Position numbers and translations under genes: made by a program
Shown: positions 25,462 to 33,468 of the stretch, piece after piece
How positions within the stretch are numbered: position 1 is the stretch's first letter
Layout: every line of letters begins with the position of its first letter
Source: Desulfurococcaceae archaeon AG1
GTDB lineage: Archaea > Thermoproteota > Thermoprotei_A > Sulfolobales > AG1
Length of the DNA: 64,000 nt
Direction of reading: 5' to 3'
NCBI GenBank assembly: GCA_003116855.1
Contig: BEWT01000004.1
Span: 109,072 to 173,071, forward strand
Notes under the pieces: model-generated
Told to the model about the DNA's origin: nothing
The model's input: the letters and a program-made list of their open reading frames with translations, nothing else
Databases searched by the model: none

Positions 25462-26643
25462 TCACCTCCTCATTATAACCACGGTACCAACCTGCATTAG
25501 ATCACCCCAAGCCTGTGCTAGCCCTGTAACAGCGTCTTTCTTAACCTGCCTCTTCCCAGCCTCGCCCCTCAGCTGCCAGAATATCTCAGCCACTTTCATA
25601 AGCCCTGCAGCAGCTATGGGGTTCCCAACACCTAAGAGACCACCGCTCGGACATACAGGCAGATCCCCATCCCTCTGTGTAACGCCCTCCCTGGTCATTT
25701 CAGCAGCACCACATCTAGGGGCTAGTCCGAGCCCTTCTAGGTGGTGGAGCTCCTTATAGTCGAAGGGATCGTAGGGCTCTGCAACATCTATCTCCTTCAT
25801 AGGCCTCTCAATGCCAGCCATCTTGTACGCCATCTCAGCCGCGTTCTTCAGATAAACAGGGAAGGAGAGCTCCCTGTTTGTCCAGTAAGATGTGTCAAGC
25901 GTATAGCCTATCCCCTCAACCCATATAGGTGTGTCTGTAAGCCTTCTTGCCCACTCCTCGGAAACCATTACGAGTGCGGCTGCACCATCGCTTACGGGAG
26001 ATATGTCGAGCCTGTTGACAGGGTATACGAGGAGCTCGCTCTTGAGGACATCCTCAACAGTTATGTTAGCACCAGCCTGTGCGTATGGGTTGTCGAGAGC
26101 GTTTCTCTTATTCTTAACAGATACAAGGGCTATATCCTCCTTGGAGACCCTGCATTTATGCATATATCTATGCATCTCTAAAGCGAAGATCCAGATGAGG
26201 TTGGGGTTAAGGGGCTTCTCAGTAATAGGATCCCATATATGTCTGAAAACAGCCTGTGGATGGGGATCTGCAGCACTGCTCATCTTCTCCTCAGCAACCA
26301 CAAGAACCCTTCTACAGAGACCAGAAGCAACATGCCACCAAGCTGCTATTGGCACGAAAACCCCTGTTCCCCCGCCAACATAGACCCTGAGATGGGGCTT
26401 CCCAATAGCCCCAGCCCCTTCGGAGTAATACTCTCCCTTTAGATGCACACCGTCGAAAGCGTCTGGAGCGCTCCCACTCACAACACAATCTATATCCTTT
26501 AGCTCTAACCCAGCCTGGTCGAGGGCTCTTTTAGCTGCTATCCATGCCAGCTCCTGTGGTGTTTCGAGCATCCTCCTCCTAAACAGGGTTAGCCCTGCAC
26601 CAACCACTGCGACTCTTTTCTTAACATACACATTCATCTTCAT
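25462..26643 (-). CDS. Thiolase-fold protein lacking the thiolase catalytic residues (1)
   Basis: A 393-residue member of the SCP2-thiolase superfamily, by overall pattern: RVAVVGAGLTLF, TPQELAWIAAKRALDQAGL, SDGAAALVMVSEEWARRL, and VCPSGGLLGVGNPIAAAGL. The nucleophile position of true thiolases (C-A-S-G) reads GGGTGVF, with Thr instead of Cys. The GHP histidine is GNP, and the C-terminal Cys motif is absent. AEPYDPFDYKELHHLEGLGLA keeps tyrosines where the steroid side-chain aldolase Ltp2 is thought to have one. With DUF35 partners it may be an acyl-CoA retro-aldolase or a structural subunit. ATG 26643, 6 bases after GAGGTGAT, is preferred. Confidence 0.82.
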   Translation of the reverse strand: MKMNVYVKKRVAVVGAGLTLFRRRMLETPQELAWIAAKRALDQAGLELKDIDCVVSGSAPDAFDGVHLKGEYYSEGAGAIGKPHLRVYVGGGTGVFVPIAAWWHVASGLCRRVLVVAEEKMSSAADPHPQAVFRHIWDPITEKPLNPNLIWIFALEMHRYMHKCRVSKEDIALVSVKNKRNALDNPYAQAGANITVEDVLKSELLVYPVNRLDISPVSDGAAALVMVSEEWARRLTDTPIWVEGIGYTLDTSYWTNRELSFPVYLKNAAEMAYKMAGIERPMKEIDVAEPYDPFDYKELHHLEGLGLAPRCGAAEMTREGVTQRDGDLPVCPSGGLLGVGNPIAAAGLMKVAEIFWQLRGEAGKRQVKKDAVTGLAQAWGDLMQVGTVVIMRR

Positions 26644-26648
26644 ACCGA

Positions 26649-27812
26649 TCACCTCGATAGAACGAGAACAATAGAGCTAGACGTCCCCAAACCCCTCCAT
26701 CCATGGACAACGGCTTTCTCAGCGTCGCTCAGCTGTGCCCTTCCAGCTCTTCCTCTAAGCTGCTCATAAGCCGATAAGAGTCTTGCAAGACCATGTGCCT
26801 CTAGAGGAACCCCCTCGCCTAGAGCTCCTCCTGATGGGTTTACTGGAAGGCTTCCAGATCTTGAGAAAGAACCGTCTCTGAGGTCAGATGCGACTGTATC
26901 TATCCTAGCCAGCCCCAAAGCCTCGATGGCCTGAATAGCTTTATAACTATATCTCTCATCAACCTCCGCGAAGTCGAACTCCCTCCGGGGATCCTTAACA
27001 TTAGCCTGGTCATAAGCCATCCTTGCTGCGAGCTTTGTTGCCACATCCTCCTCCATGGATCTCATAGATATCGTTGAGATCTCTGTTGCCCACCCAACAC
27101 CATCGATCCACACCGGCTGGTCTGTGAGCTTTCTAGCAATCTCCTCACTAGCCACCACAGCAACTATGGCTGCATCGCTATACCTAGCTATATCATAGGC
27201 TGTAAGAGGATCCACCACATATTCTGCTTCAAGATATCCATCAAGATCCAGCTTAGCAGCATAAGGAGCCCTATCGCTTAACAACGCATTGCCAAGGCTT
27301 TGAATAACGTATAACCCTAGATCCTCCCTTCTAAGTCCCCTAGACCTCATATAGACCCTCGCCTCAAGGGCTTGGAGCGCGTGGGGGTTGGGTAGCTTGA
27401 GTGGTCTGACATAGATGGGATCTGTAGAGAACCATACTATATCGCTCATACTTATTATCTCGCTGGGCTTTCCATGGGATTCAACAACCACTATATCAGC
27501 AACCCCGGATCTTATCATCATGTAAGCGTTAGCCACACAGTGGAGACCGTCTCCAGTAACAGTATATACGGGTTTTAAAACCCCTCCGAGCTGGTCGGGT
27601 GCGAATTCATCCGAGATCGAGACCCCTTCCCAGAAGTCCTCTTGGCATGATATGAATGCGTCAACATCCCTTCTGGGATCTATCCCTCCAGCATCATTGT
27701 AAGCCTTAACAGCCGCTTGGTAAACCATCTCCCTGAAGGATAGATGCTCGCTAGATCTTGTAAAACCCGTATAACCCATCCCGACTAAGGCTATTTTTGG
27801 CAACTCGTTCAA
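26649..27812 (-). CDS. Thiolase-fold protein lacking the thiolase catalytic residues (2)
   Basis: A 387-residue thiolase-fold protein, first gene of the operon: KIALVGMGYTGFTR, FREMVYQAAVKAYNDAG, SDAAIVAVVASEEIARKL, VNPSGGALGEGVPLEAHGL. The nucleophile region YTVTGDGLHCVANAY has Gly at the usual Cys position, with a Cys three residues later. The GHP histidine is GVP, and the C-terminal Cys motif is gone. So it is not a standard thiolase. A TATAAG at about 27835-27841 predicts transcription start at TTG 27812, which gives (M)NELPKIALVGMGYTGF. The longer frame from 27860 is less likely. Confidence 0.82.
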   Translation of the reverse strand: MNELPKIALVGMGYTGFTRSSEHLSFREMVYQAAVKAYNDAGGIDPRRDVDAFISCQEDFWEGVSISDEFAPDQLGGVLKPVYTVTGDGLHCVANAYMMIRSGVADIVVVESHGKPSEIISMSDIVWFSTDPIYVRPLKLPNPHALQALEARVYMRSRGLRREDLGLYVIQSLGNALLSDRAPYAAKLDLDGYLEAEYVVDPLTAYDIARYSDAAIVAVVASEEIARKLTDQPVWIDGVGWATEISTISMRSMEEDVATKLAARMAYDQANVKDPRREFDFAEVDERYSYKAIQAIEALGLARIDTVASDLRDGSFSRSGSLPVNPSGGALGEGVPLEAHGLARLLSAYEQLRGRAGRAQLSDAEKAVVHGWRGLGTSSSIVLVLSR

Positions 27813-28060
27813 CCAATAAAGTATTTTACCAAGACTTATACCCTTTACCCTTTGCCCCAAATTTTCTTTAAGTTTCTCTATCGCGGGGTTTTGCGGGCTT
27901 TTACCGAGCAGGGGAATACTGGATCCTTATCGTTGCAGGGTTATGGATTTCTTATAACTTCTCAGGTAGTGCGAACCATAGCTATAAGGCCGGATCTATG
28001 AATCTTTCCTAAGTAAACAACACTAACCCGAGAGTCTATTAGCATCGCATATAGAGAGGG

Positions 28061-29137
28061 TTAGTTATTATCCTCTATAAATGATAAGGGTAAGTTGTAT
28101 CTGAGAATAGCTATCGCACCCCCCATCATTCTAAGCCTCTCCCCAGCCGGGCTCTCTGTAGGGACTATTAGCACGTCATAGCCTTTCTCTATAGAGAGTG
28201 TGAGGATCTCGTTAACAATCTCCCTCGTAGCTCTATCTCCTTTTAACAGGCTTTCAAGTATAGCAGCTTTCTTAACAGCATTCATTTCAGCAGCCTTGCG
28301 TATCATCTCCAAACCCGCAACAACCCTCTCAGGCTCTCTGCTAAGGGTCTCGATATAGTTTCTAAGGATCTCCTCAGCCTCTATAGCAGCCTGCTCGCTG
28401 AGGATCTTAGATATGGTGCCCCTCCTAAGCATCTCCTCAACACCAGCCCTACCCCCCATAGATACGCTGTCAGTGATAACCTTAACCCTCGGCATTGCAT
28501 CCCTTATCAGCCTAGCTATCTCCTCCGCTATGGCGCCAGGGGATCCTATAGCTACTATCGATACCCCGTATTCCTCTAGGATCCTCTTGATCGTTTCTGC
28601 AAGCTCTAATAAGCTCTTCTCATATGCATCATAAGCCTTGGGATCCCTCTTACTGGGAGACTGCATATAGCCCTCCCTAATATATCTCAGTCCCTGGCTC
28701 TGTAGAAGGGCGACAGCATACTCATCATGATCCACCGCTACTATCAACCCCCTACCCCTTCTAGAAAGCTTTAGGATCTTCTCAACAAGCTTCAGATCCA
28801 CTCTCCCCTCCTTCTTAATGATATCCACACTCATGCCAACGTCTATAGAGAGTGTATGGTGAGACCCCCTCAATCCATACTCCTCGGGCCCCTCAACAAT
28901 AACACCCTTGATCCTAAGCCTTCCCGAGAATGGCTGAAACTCTATACCCTGAACCCTCACAGCAAGAGTCATAGGGATCCTTCTCTTCTCAGACCCCTCG
29001 ATCCTAACATCCCTCGTTGTTCTCGAAGCTACAACATCTCCCTCCTCAACCAAGAGGGATAAGAGCCACAGGTCATCCTCACTCTCGACCTTAACCCTTA
29101 GATATCCCTTATCCTCATCCACAGCCTCGATATCCAT
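28061..29137 (-). CDS. pelA: mRNA surveillance protein pelota (aPelota)
   Basis: A 358-residue relative of eRF1 that, with aEF1A and ABCE1, rescues ribosomes stalled on mRNA. The N-terminal Sm-like domain ends around RGSHHTLSIDVGMSVDIIK (residues 92-110). The central domain contains GLIVAVDHDEYAVALL, and it lacks the GGQ motif of release factors, as pelota should. The C-terminal domain includes TDSVSMGGRAGVEEMLRR and YDVLIVPTESPAGERLRMMGGAIAILRY. Length is typical. The gene stands alone. Confidence 0.93.
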   Translation of the reverse strand: MDIEAVDEDKGYLRVKVESEDDLWLLSLLVEEGDVVASRTTRDVRIEGSEKRRIPMTLAVRVQGIEFQPFSGRLRIKGVIVEGPEEYGLRGSHHTLSIDVGMSVDIIKKEGRVDLKLVEKILKLSRRGRGLIVAVDHDEYAVALLQSQGLRYIREGYMQSPSKRDPKAYDAYEKSLLELAETIKRILEEYGVSIVAIGSPGAIAEEIARLIRDAMPRVKVITDSVSMGGRAGVEEMLRRGTISKILSEQAAIEAEEILRNYIETLSREPERVVAGLEMIRKAAEMNAVKKAAILESLLKGDRATREIVNEILTLSIEKGYDVLIVPTESPAGERLRMMGGAIAILRYNLPLSFIEDNN

Positions 29138-29564
29138 CTATACCCACTATCACTACTACTAAGCGCTGAAGAGCTTATCTCTAGCAACCAAGCATGACCA
29201 GATGATCTGGGTTAGTATCGAGGTTCAAGCTTCATAGAGGTTGATATTACCTATACCGGCTATTCAGCCCTTAGCCTCATGGACACCAACCTCTTCATAG
29301 ATAATCCCACTATAGGGTAAAGTCTCCTAATCCCTGCTCTCAATCTGATCGCTCGGGTTTTTATGAAATATATTGCGGATAGGCAATCCCTGTAGCTTGT
29401 ATTTCAGAGCACAGGATTCGGCTGGCTAGATCCTAAGAACTACTATCAATTCTTAAACCTATGTGAAATCCTAAATAGTAGCAGAACAGTTTTGGTTTTG
29501 TTTATACGGTGTTTTGGTTATTACTCTAGATTATCTATTGAATCCTGGGGCTGGAGAGATGGTT
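29138..29564. other. Intergenic region, no gene recognised
   Basis: 427 bases between divergent pelota and the CYTH operon. An 8-bp inverted pair (AGAGGTTG near 29236 and CAACCTCT near 29288) and the AT-rich promoter region near 29500 are all I can see. No convincing open frame or RNA gene. Confidence 0.4.
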
Positions 29565-30113
29565 ATGGAGTATGAGGCTAAATTCGAGGTCAAGGATCAC
29601 AGCGACATAGAGAGGGCTCTTAAATCACTAGGCGCTGTTTATGAGGAGGAGGTATTTGAGGAGGATCACTATATAGATCTCTATCCGTGTATCAAGCTTA
29701 GAGAGAGGGATGAGGCTTTGAGGGTGAGGATCTCTGAGGGTAGTAGGAGCAGGAGGGGTGAGATAACATATAAAGGCCCGAAGATCAGGAAGGATCTCAA
29801 GGCTAGGGATGAGATTACAGTCGAGGTGAGGGATCCGAGAGGGCTTGTCGAGATCTTTAGAAGACTCGGGTTTAAGAGCCATGTTATTAGAAAGAGAAGG
29901 AAGATCTATAGGCTCGGCGTGTACAAGATCTTTCTGGACGATGTTGAAGCCGTAGGAAGGTTCGTCGAGATCGAGGTTGAGGGTGTGAGCTCTCCGGAAG
30001 AGTTTCTCGAGAGGATTAAGAAGTTTAAGAGCCTCATCGGGATTACTGGGAATCATATTGTTAAATCATACCTAGAACTCTGGCTCGAGGGGAGGAGGGG
30101 TGAAGAAACCTAG
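29565..30113 (+). CDS. CYTH-domain phosphatase/cyclase (CyaB-like)
   Basis: A 182-residue CYTH tunnel-fold protein. The N-terminal EYEAKFEVKD is the ExExK metal-binding motif. Later come DLYPCIKLRERDEALRVRISEG, GEITYKGPKIRKDLKARDEITVEV and IFLDDVEAVGRFVEIEVEG, the alternating charged strands that line the tunnel. Family members hydrolyse thiamine or inorganic triphosphate or make cAMP; the archaeal substrate is unknown. I chose ATG 29565 (MEYEAKF) over upstream starts because it fits the family and has a GGAGAG ribosome site. First gene of an operon with a SAM hydrolase, nadM and rtcA. Confidence 0.85.
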   Translation: MEYEAKFEVKDHSDIERALKSLGAVYEEEVFEEDHYIDLYPCIKLRERDEALRVRISEGSRSRRGEITYKGPKIRKDLKARDEITVEVRDPRGLVEIFRRLGFKSHVIRKRRKIYRLGVYKIFLDDVEAVGRFVEIEVEGVSSPEEFLERIKKFKSLIGITGNHIVKSYLELWLEGRRGEET

Positions 30114-30927
30114 CGGGTATATAACACTAACAACCGACTATGGGATTAAGGATCCCTATGTAGGGATCTTGAAAGGGGTTATCAGCACTATAGCCCCATC
30201 AGCAATAATCATCGATCTTGTGCACGAGGTAGAGCCTTTCGACATAGCAGGGGCATCCTATATACTCGCAGCATCCTACAAAGAATTCCCAGAAGGTACT
30301 GTCCACGTAGCAGTAGTAGACCCAGGCGTGGGTTCTTCGAGAAAACCTATAGCAATAGCTACGAGGAACTACTACTTCGTTGGACCTGACAACGGGGTTC
30401 TCCTACCAGCAGCTAAGAGGGATGGTATAGAGCTTGTGGTTAACCTCGATAGGGAGGAGTATTATTATAGAAAACCAGTATCAGGTACCTTCCATGGAAG
30501 AGATATATTCGCCCCCATAGCTGCACACATAGCGAGGGGTACTCCTCTAGAGAGGCTTGGAACACCGATCAGTGTTGAGGAGCTCGTAGGATCACCGATA
30601 GAGTTTGTGTGTATCAAGGATAGGGGGAGAGTTAAGACGAGGGTTATACATGTAGATAGATTCGGCAACCTTATAACCAGCTGCACCTATGAGGAGTTTG
30701 AGAAAGCAGCGGGGATTGCAATGGGGTCTAGGGTTACTATAAGGGCTAGGTCTGGCGAGAGCTATAGGGCTATATATAAGGAGAGCTTTAGTCTTGCAAG
30801 GCCCGGAGAAATGGTTGTCTATAGAGGCAGCCTTGGTTTCCTTGAGGTTGGTGTTTACATGGGATCTCTATCCAGGCTTACAGGGCTTAAGAGGGGTGAT
30901 GAGCTAACCATAGAGGCGATAGTATGA
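30100..30927 (+). CDS. SAM hydroxide adenosyltransferase (DUF62 family)
   Basis: A 275-residue DUF62 protein, expected to hydrolyse S-adenosylmethionine to adenosine and methionine with a bound hydroxide. N-terminal motif: ITLTTDYGIKDPYVGILKGVI, then AVVDPGVGSSRKPIAI, YYFVGPDNGVLLPA and SGTFHGRDIFAPIAAHIA, with the Asp-Arg-His set of this family. A smaller C-terminal beta-barrel follows after VDRFGNLITSC. GTG 30100 overlaps the CYTH gene by 14 bases and has a GGAGGAGG ribosome site. Translationally coupled to both neighbours. Confidence 0.92.
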   Translation: MKKPSGYITLTTDYGIKDPYVGILKGVISTIAPSAIIIDLVHEVEPFDIAGASYILAASYKEFPEGTVHVAVVDPGVGSSRKPIAIATRNYYFVGPDNGVLLPAAKRDGIELVVNLDREEYYYRKPVSGTFHGRDIFAPIAAHIARGTPLERLGTPISVEELVGSPIEFVCIKDRGRVKTRVIHVDRFGNLITSCTYEEFEKAAGIAMGSRVTIRARSGESYRAIYKESFSLARPGEMVVYRGSLGFLEVGVYMGSLSRLTGLKRGDELTIEAIV

Positions 30928-31457
30928 TGATCAGGAACTATAAGAGAGCAGTATTCCCCGGGAGATTCCAGCCATTCCACACCGGGCATCTAGAGGTTGT
31001 TAGATGGGCTTTGGAACACGTTGAGGAGCTAATAATAGTTATAGGCACAGCCCAGGAGAGCCATACCATAGTAAACCCCTTCACAGCAGGAGAGAGGATC
31101 TTGATGATAAAGGAGGCACTAAGATGGGGTAAAGTAGACCTGGGGAGGATATATATAATACCTGTACCAGATATCCTTATGAATTCTGTCTGGCCCCACT
31201 ATCTAAAGCTATTCACACCACCCTTCGAGGCAGGAGTCTCTAGAAACCCTCTGGTGGTGAGGCTCTTCAAGGAAGCAGGGTTCGGTGTTCTCATACCCCC
31301 TGCTTTTGAGAGAGGGGTTTATAGTTCCACCAAGATCAGGAAGATGATCATGAGTGGTGATGAGACCTGGAGGAAACTCGTACCCCCTGTAGTTGCAGAG
31401 ATAATAGACTCTATAGATGGTGTTGAGAGGATAAGAAGCCTTCTAAGCGGTGACTAA
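30924..31457 (+). CDS. nadM: Nicotinamide-nucleotide adenylyltransferase, archaeal type
   Basis: A 177-residue enzyme that makes NAD from NMN and ATP. The nucleotidyltransferase motif is FPGRFQPFHTGHLEVV (HxGH). Archaeal NadM marks are IGTAQESHTIVNPFTAGERILMI and the C-terminal YSSTKIRKMI (ISSTxxR). Length is typical. The start ATG overlaps the stop of the SAM hydrolase gene by 4 bases. rtcA begins 2 bases after its stop, so it is a middle gene of the operon. Confidence 0.95.
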   Translation: MMIRNYKRAVFPGRFQPFHTGHLEVVRWALEHVEELIIVIGTAQESHTIVNPFTAGERILMIKEALRWGKVDLGRIYIIPVPDILMNSVWPHYLKLFTPPFEAGVSRNPLVVRLFKEAGFGVLIPPAFERGVYSSTKIRKMIMSGDETWRKLVPPVVAEIIDSIDGVERIRSLLSGD

Positions 31458-31459
31458 CC

Positions 31460-32518
31460 ATGATCCTTATAGATGGTAGCTTTGGAGAGGGCGGAGGCCA
31501 GATACTGAGATACACCCTCGCACTAGCAGCTGTCCTTAGGAAGCCTGTAAGGATTGTTAATATAAGGGCTAGGAGGGAGAACCCAGGACTCCAGAGACAA
31601 CATTTAACAGTGGTGAAGGCGCTTGCAGAGATCTCTAAGGCGAGGGTTAGGGGCGCTGTCCTAGGATCCACAGAGGTGGAGTTCGAGCCGCAAGGCATAA
31701 CAGGAGGATCCTTTTTCTTCGACATAGGAACAGCAGGATCTGTAACCCTGGTTCTCCAAAGCCTATTGCTTGTAGCAGCATTTTCTGAGAGGCGGGTTGA
31801 GCTAAGGATCAGAGGGGGTACCGATGTCCCCTGGAGCCCTACCTATGATTACTTCAAAAACGTCTTTCTATACCACCTCTCGAAAATAGGGTATAATGTT
31901 GAGCTGGAGCTTGTGAGGAGAGGACATTACCCGAGAGGAGGAGGAGAGGTTATTGCTAGGATAAACGATCCCCCAAAGGGTTTCAAACCCCTCTCTCTAA
32001 GCGAGAGGGGAAGCATCGTATCTATAAGGGGTATTAGCCATGCCGTGAGACTCCCACGCCACGTTGCTGAGAGGCAGGCTAGAGCTGCTAAGGAGAGGCT
32101 AGCAGCCCTGGGGATAAATGTCCCCATAGAGATTGAAATTGAGAGCTACCCGCCAGATAGGGATCCACATATAGGGCAGGGATCGGGGATAGCTATATGG
32201 GCGGATTCACAAAACACAAGACTTGGTGCTGATAGCATTGGTGCTAGGGATAAGAGGGCTGAGGATGTGGGGATCGAGGCTGCATCAAGACTAGCCAGCG
32301 ATCTATTAACAGGAGCGTCGCTAGACACCCATATGTCGGATATGATAGTACCATACCTCCTCCTAGCAAGAGGCCCTAGCGAAGTTACCTGCGCCTCCCT
32401 AACCCTCCACGCATACACAATAATAGAGATCTCGAAGAAGCTGGTCAGCGGCGTCTCTATAGAGTATGAGGGAAGCATGAACAAGCCTTTCACACTTAGA
32501 GTAAGACCTGCAACTTAG
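31460..32518 (+). CDS. rtcA: RNA 3'-terminal phosphate cyclase
   Basis: A 352-residue enzyme that turns RNA 3'-phosphates into 2',3'-cyclic phosphates using ATP. N-terminal DGSFGEGGGQILRYTLALAA is the RtcA signature, followed by RIVNIRARRENPGLQRQHLTVV. GTAGSVTLVLQSLLLVA and the glycine-rich RRGHYPRGGGEV (near residue 155) are also typical. The nucleophile region is TGASLDTHMSDMIVPYLLLA, whose His fits the adenylylated residue of the family. ATG 31460. Last gene of the operon; a tRNA gene with introns follows 50 bases later, an interesting but perhaps accidental neighbour for an RNA-end enzyme. Confidence 0.95.
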   Translation: MILIDGSFGEGGGQILRYTLALAAVLRKPVRIVNIRARRENPGLQRQHLTVVKALAEISKARVRGAVLGSTEVEFEPQGITGGSFFFDIGTAGSVTLVLQSLLLVAAFSERRVELRIRGGTDVPWSPTYDYFKNVFLYHLSKIGYNVELELVRRGHYPRGGGEVIARINDPPKGFKPLSLSERGSIVSIRGISHAVRLPRHVAERQARAAKERLAALGINVPIEIEIESYPPDRDPHIGQGSGIAIWADSQNTRLGADSIGARDKRAEDVGIEAASRLASDLLTGASLDTHMSDMIVPYLLLARGPSEVTCASLTLHAYTIIEISKKLVSGVSIEYEGSMNKPFTLRVRPAT

Positions 32519-32569
32519 GTAAGGTTTCCTAGAAACCCTCATTAACCTCTTACTATTATTTAAATATCG

Positions 32570-32670
32570 GGGCCCGTGGTCTAGCTTGGTAGGATGCGGG
32601 ACACGTAAAGCCCGACTCGGGACCCAGGCGAGAACTCCCGTGGTCCGGGGTTCAAATCCCCGCGGGCCCA
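32570..32670 (+). tRNA. tRNA-Pro (anticodon CGG) with two introns
   Basis: Acceptor GGGCCCG/CGGGCCC, discriminator A (32670), T arm CGGGG-TTCAAAT-CCCCG. A D arm starting GTCTAGCTTGG is typical of tRNA-Pro. The anticodon stem CGGGA/TCCCG is separated by 34 bases instead of 7. Removing 603-616 and 622-634 of this block (32603-32616 and 32622-32634) leaves the loop CTCGGGC with anticodon CGG. Each intron fits a bulge-helix-bulge motif: CGGG/CCCG between bulges AC|A and AC|T, and CTCG/CGAG between bulges GG|A and AA|C. No CCA is encoded. Confidence 0.85.
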
Positions 32671-32743
32671 CCTCAGCATCCCGTTAAAGATCTTTCAAAA
32701 TATATTTCCCCATCGTTGTTGAGATTTATTGGATGTGGAGTGA

Positions 32744-33421
32744 ATGAAGATCGTCTTGAAGATCAGTGGGAAGCTAGTCTCGCCAGAGGATCCAGGGTAT
32801 ATATCAAGGATAACAAGCGTGATAGATAGTCTTCTCAAAGAAGGACATAGGGTGGTTATTGTAACTGGTGGAGGCGATATTGCGAGGAGATATATAAGTG
32901 CCTGCAGAGCCCTCGGGGGTAATGAGGGTATATGTGATCTTGTGGGGATAGAGGCTTCGAGGCTTAACGCAATGCTCCTCATAACATCACTAGGCGATAG
33001 GGCTTATAGAAGGGTTGTTAGGAATGTTGACGAGCTCTTACAAGCGTGGGGTACAGGGCTTGTAATCGCTGCCGGCGGTTTCCAGCCGGGGCAGTCAACA
33101 GTGGCTGTTTCAGCGATAATAGCAGAGACCATATCAGCCGACCTGCTGATCTATGCCACGGTGGTTAGCGGTATATATGATAAAGATCCCCTCAAGGATC
33201 CTAGTGCGAAGCTTCTGAAAAGAGTATCTGTAAGCGAGCTGAGGAAAATACTATCCGGTCAGAGTGTTGCTGCGGGGAGGTATGAGCTCATAGACCCCTT
33301 AGCACTCTCGATCCTTGAGAGGAGTAGGATTAGAACTATAGTGCTGGATGGAAGAGATCCAGAGACTATTCTGAGAGCCGTTAAAACGGGAGATGTAGGA
33401 ACGCTGATAACCTACGAGTAG
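32744..33421 (+). CDS. pyrH: UMP kinase, archaeal type
   Basis: A 225-residue amino-acid-kinase-fold enzyme that phosphorylates UMP with ATP. N-terminal MKIVLKISGKLVSPED gives the phosphate-binding Lys/Gly region, followed by VVIVTGGGDIARRYI and LVGIEASRLNAMLL. AWGTGLVIAAGGFQPGQSTVAVSA is the archaeal PyrH signature, and VVSGIYDKDPLKDPSAKLL is the nucleotide loop. The length is typical. ATG 32744 has GGAGTGA just upstream. It is a single gene between tRNA-Pro and the convergent suf operon. Confidence 0.94.
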   Translation: MKIVLKISGKLVSPEDPGYISRITSVIDSLLKEGHRVVIVTGGGDIARRYISACRALGGNEGICDLVGIEASRLNAMLLITSLGDRAYRRVVRNVDELLQAWGTGLVIAAGGFQPGQSTVAVSAIIAETISADLLIYATVVSGIYDKDPLKDPSAKLLKRVSVSELRKILSGQSVAAGRYELIDPLALSILERSRIRTIVLDGRDPETILRAVKTGDVGTLITYE

Positions 33422-33468
33422 CCGTGGAGATAAACATACGGTCTAAAAGATCGCTTTGAGTATGTTTT

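Noticed and set aside
24486..27812. Annotation of the two thiolase-fold proteins as acetyl-CoA acetyltransferases
   Set aside because: All three usual catalytic residues are changed in both proteins, so the name would claim an activity the sequence does not support.
29230..29300. Inverted repeat (AGAGGTTG/CAACCTCT) as a possible structured RNA
   Set aside because: Only 8 base pairs with a loop of about 45 bases and no other paired segments; expected by chance in a region of this size.
32570..32670. tRNA-Thr(CGT) reading with a single 27-nt intron
   Set aside because: CGT does appear in the anticodon region, but it would put A instead of T at position 33 and leaves no bulge-helix-bulge. The discriminator is A, and a clear tRNA-Thr(CGT) with discriminator T is present at 50.5 kb.
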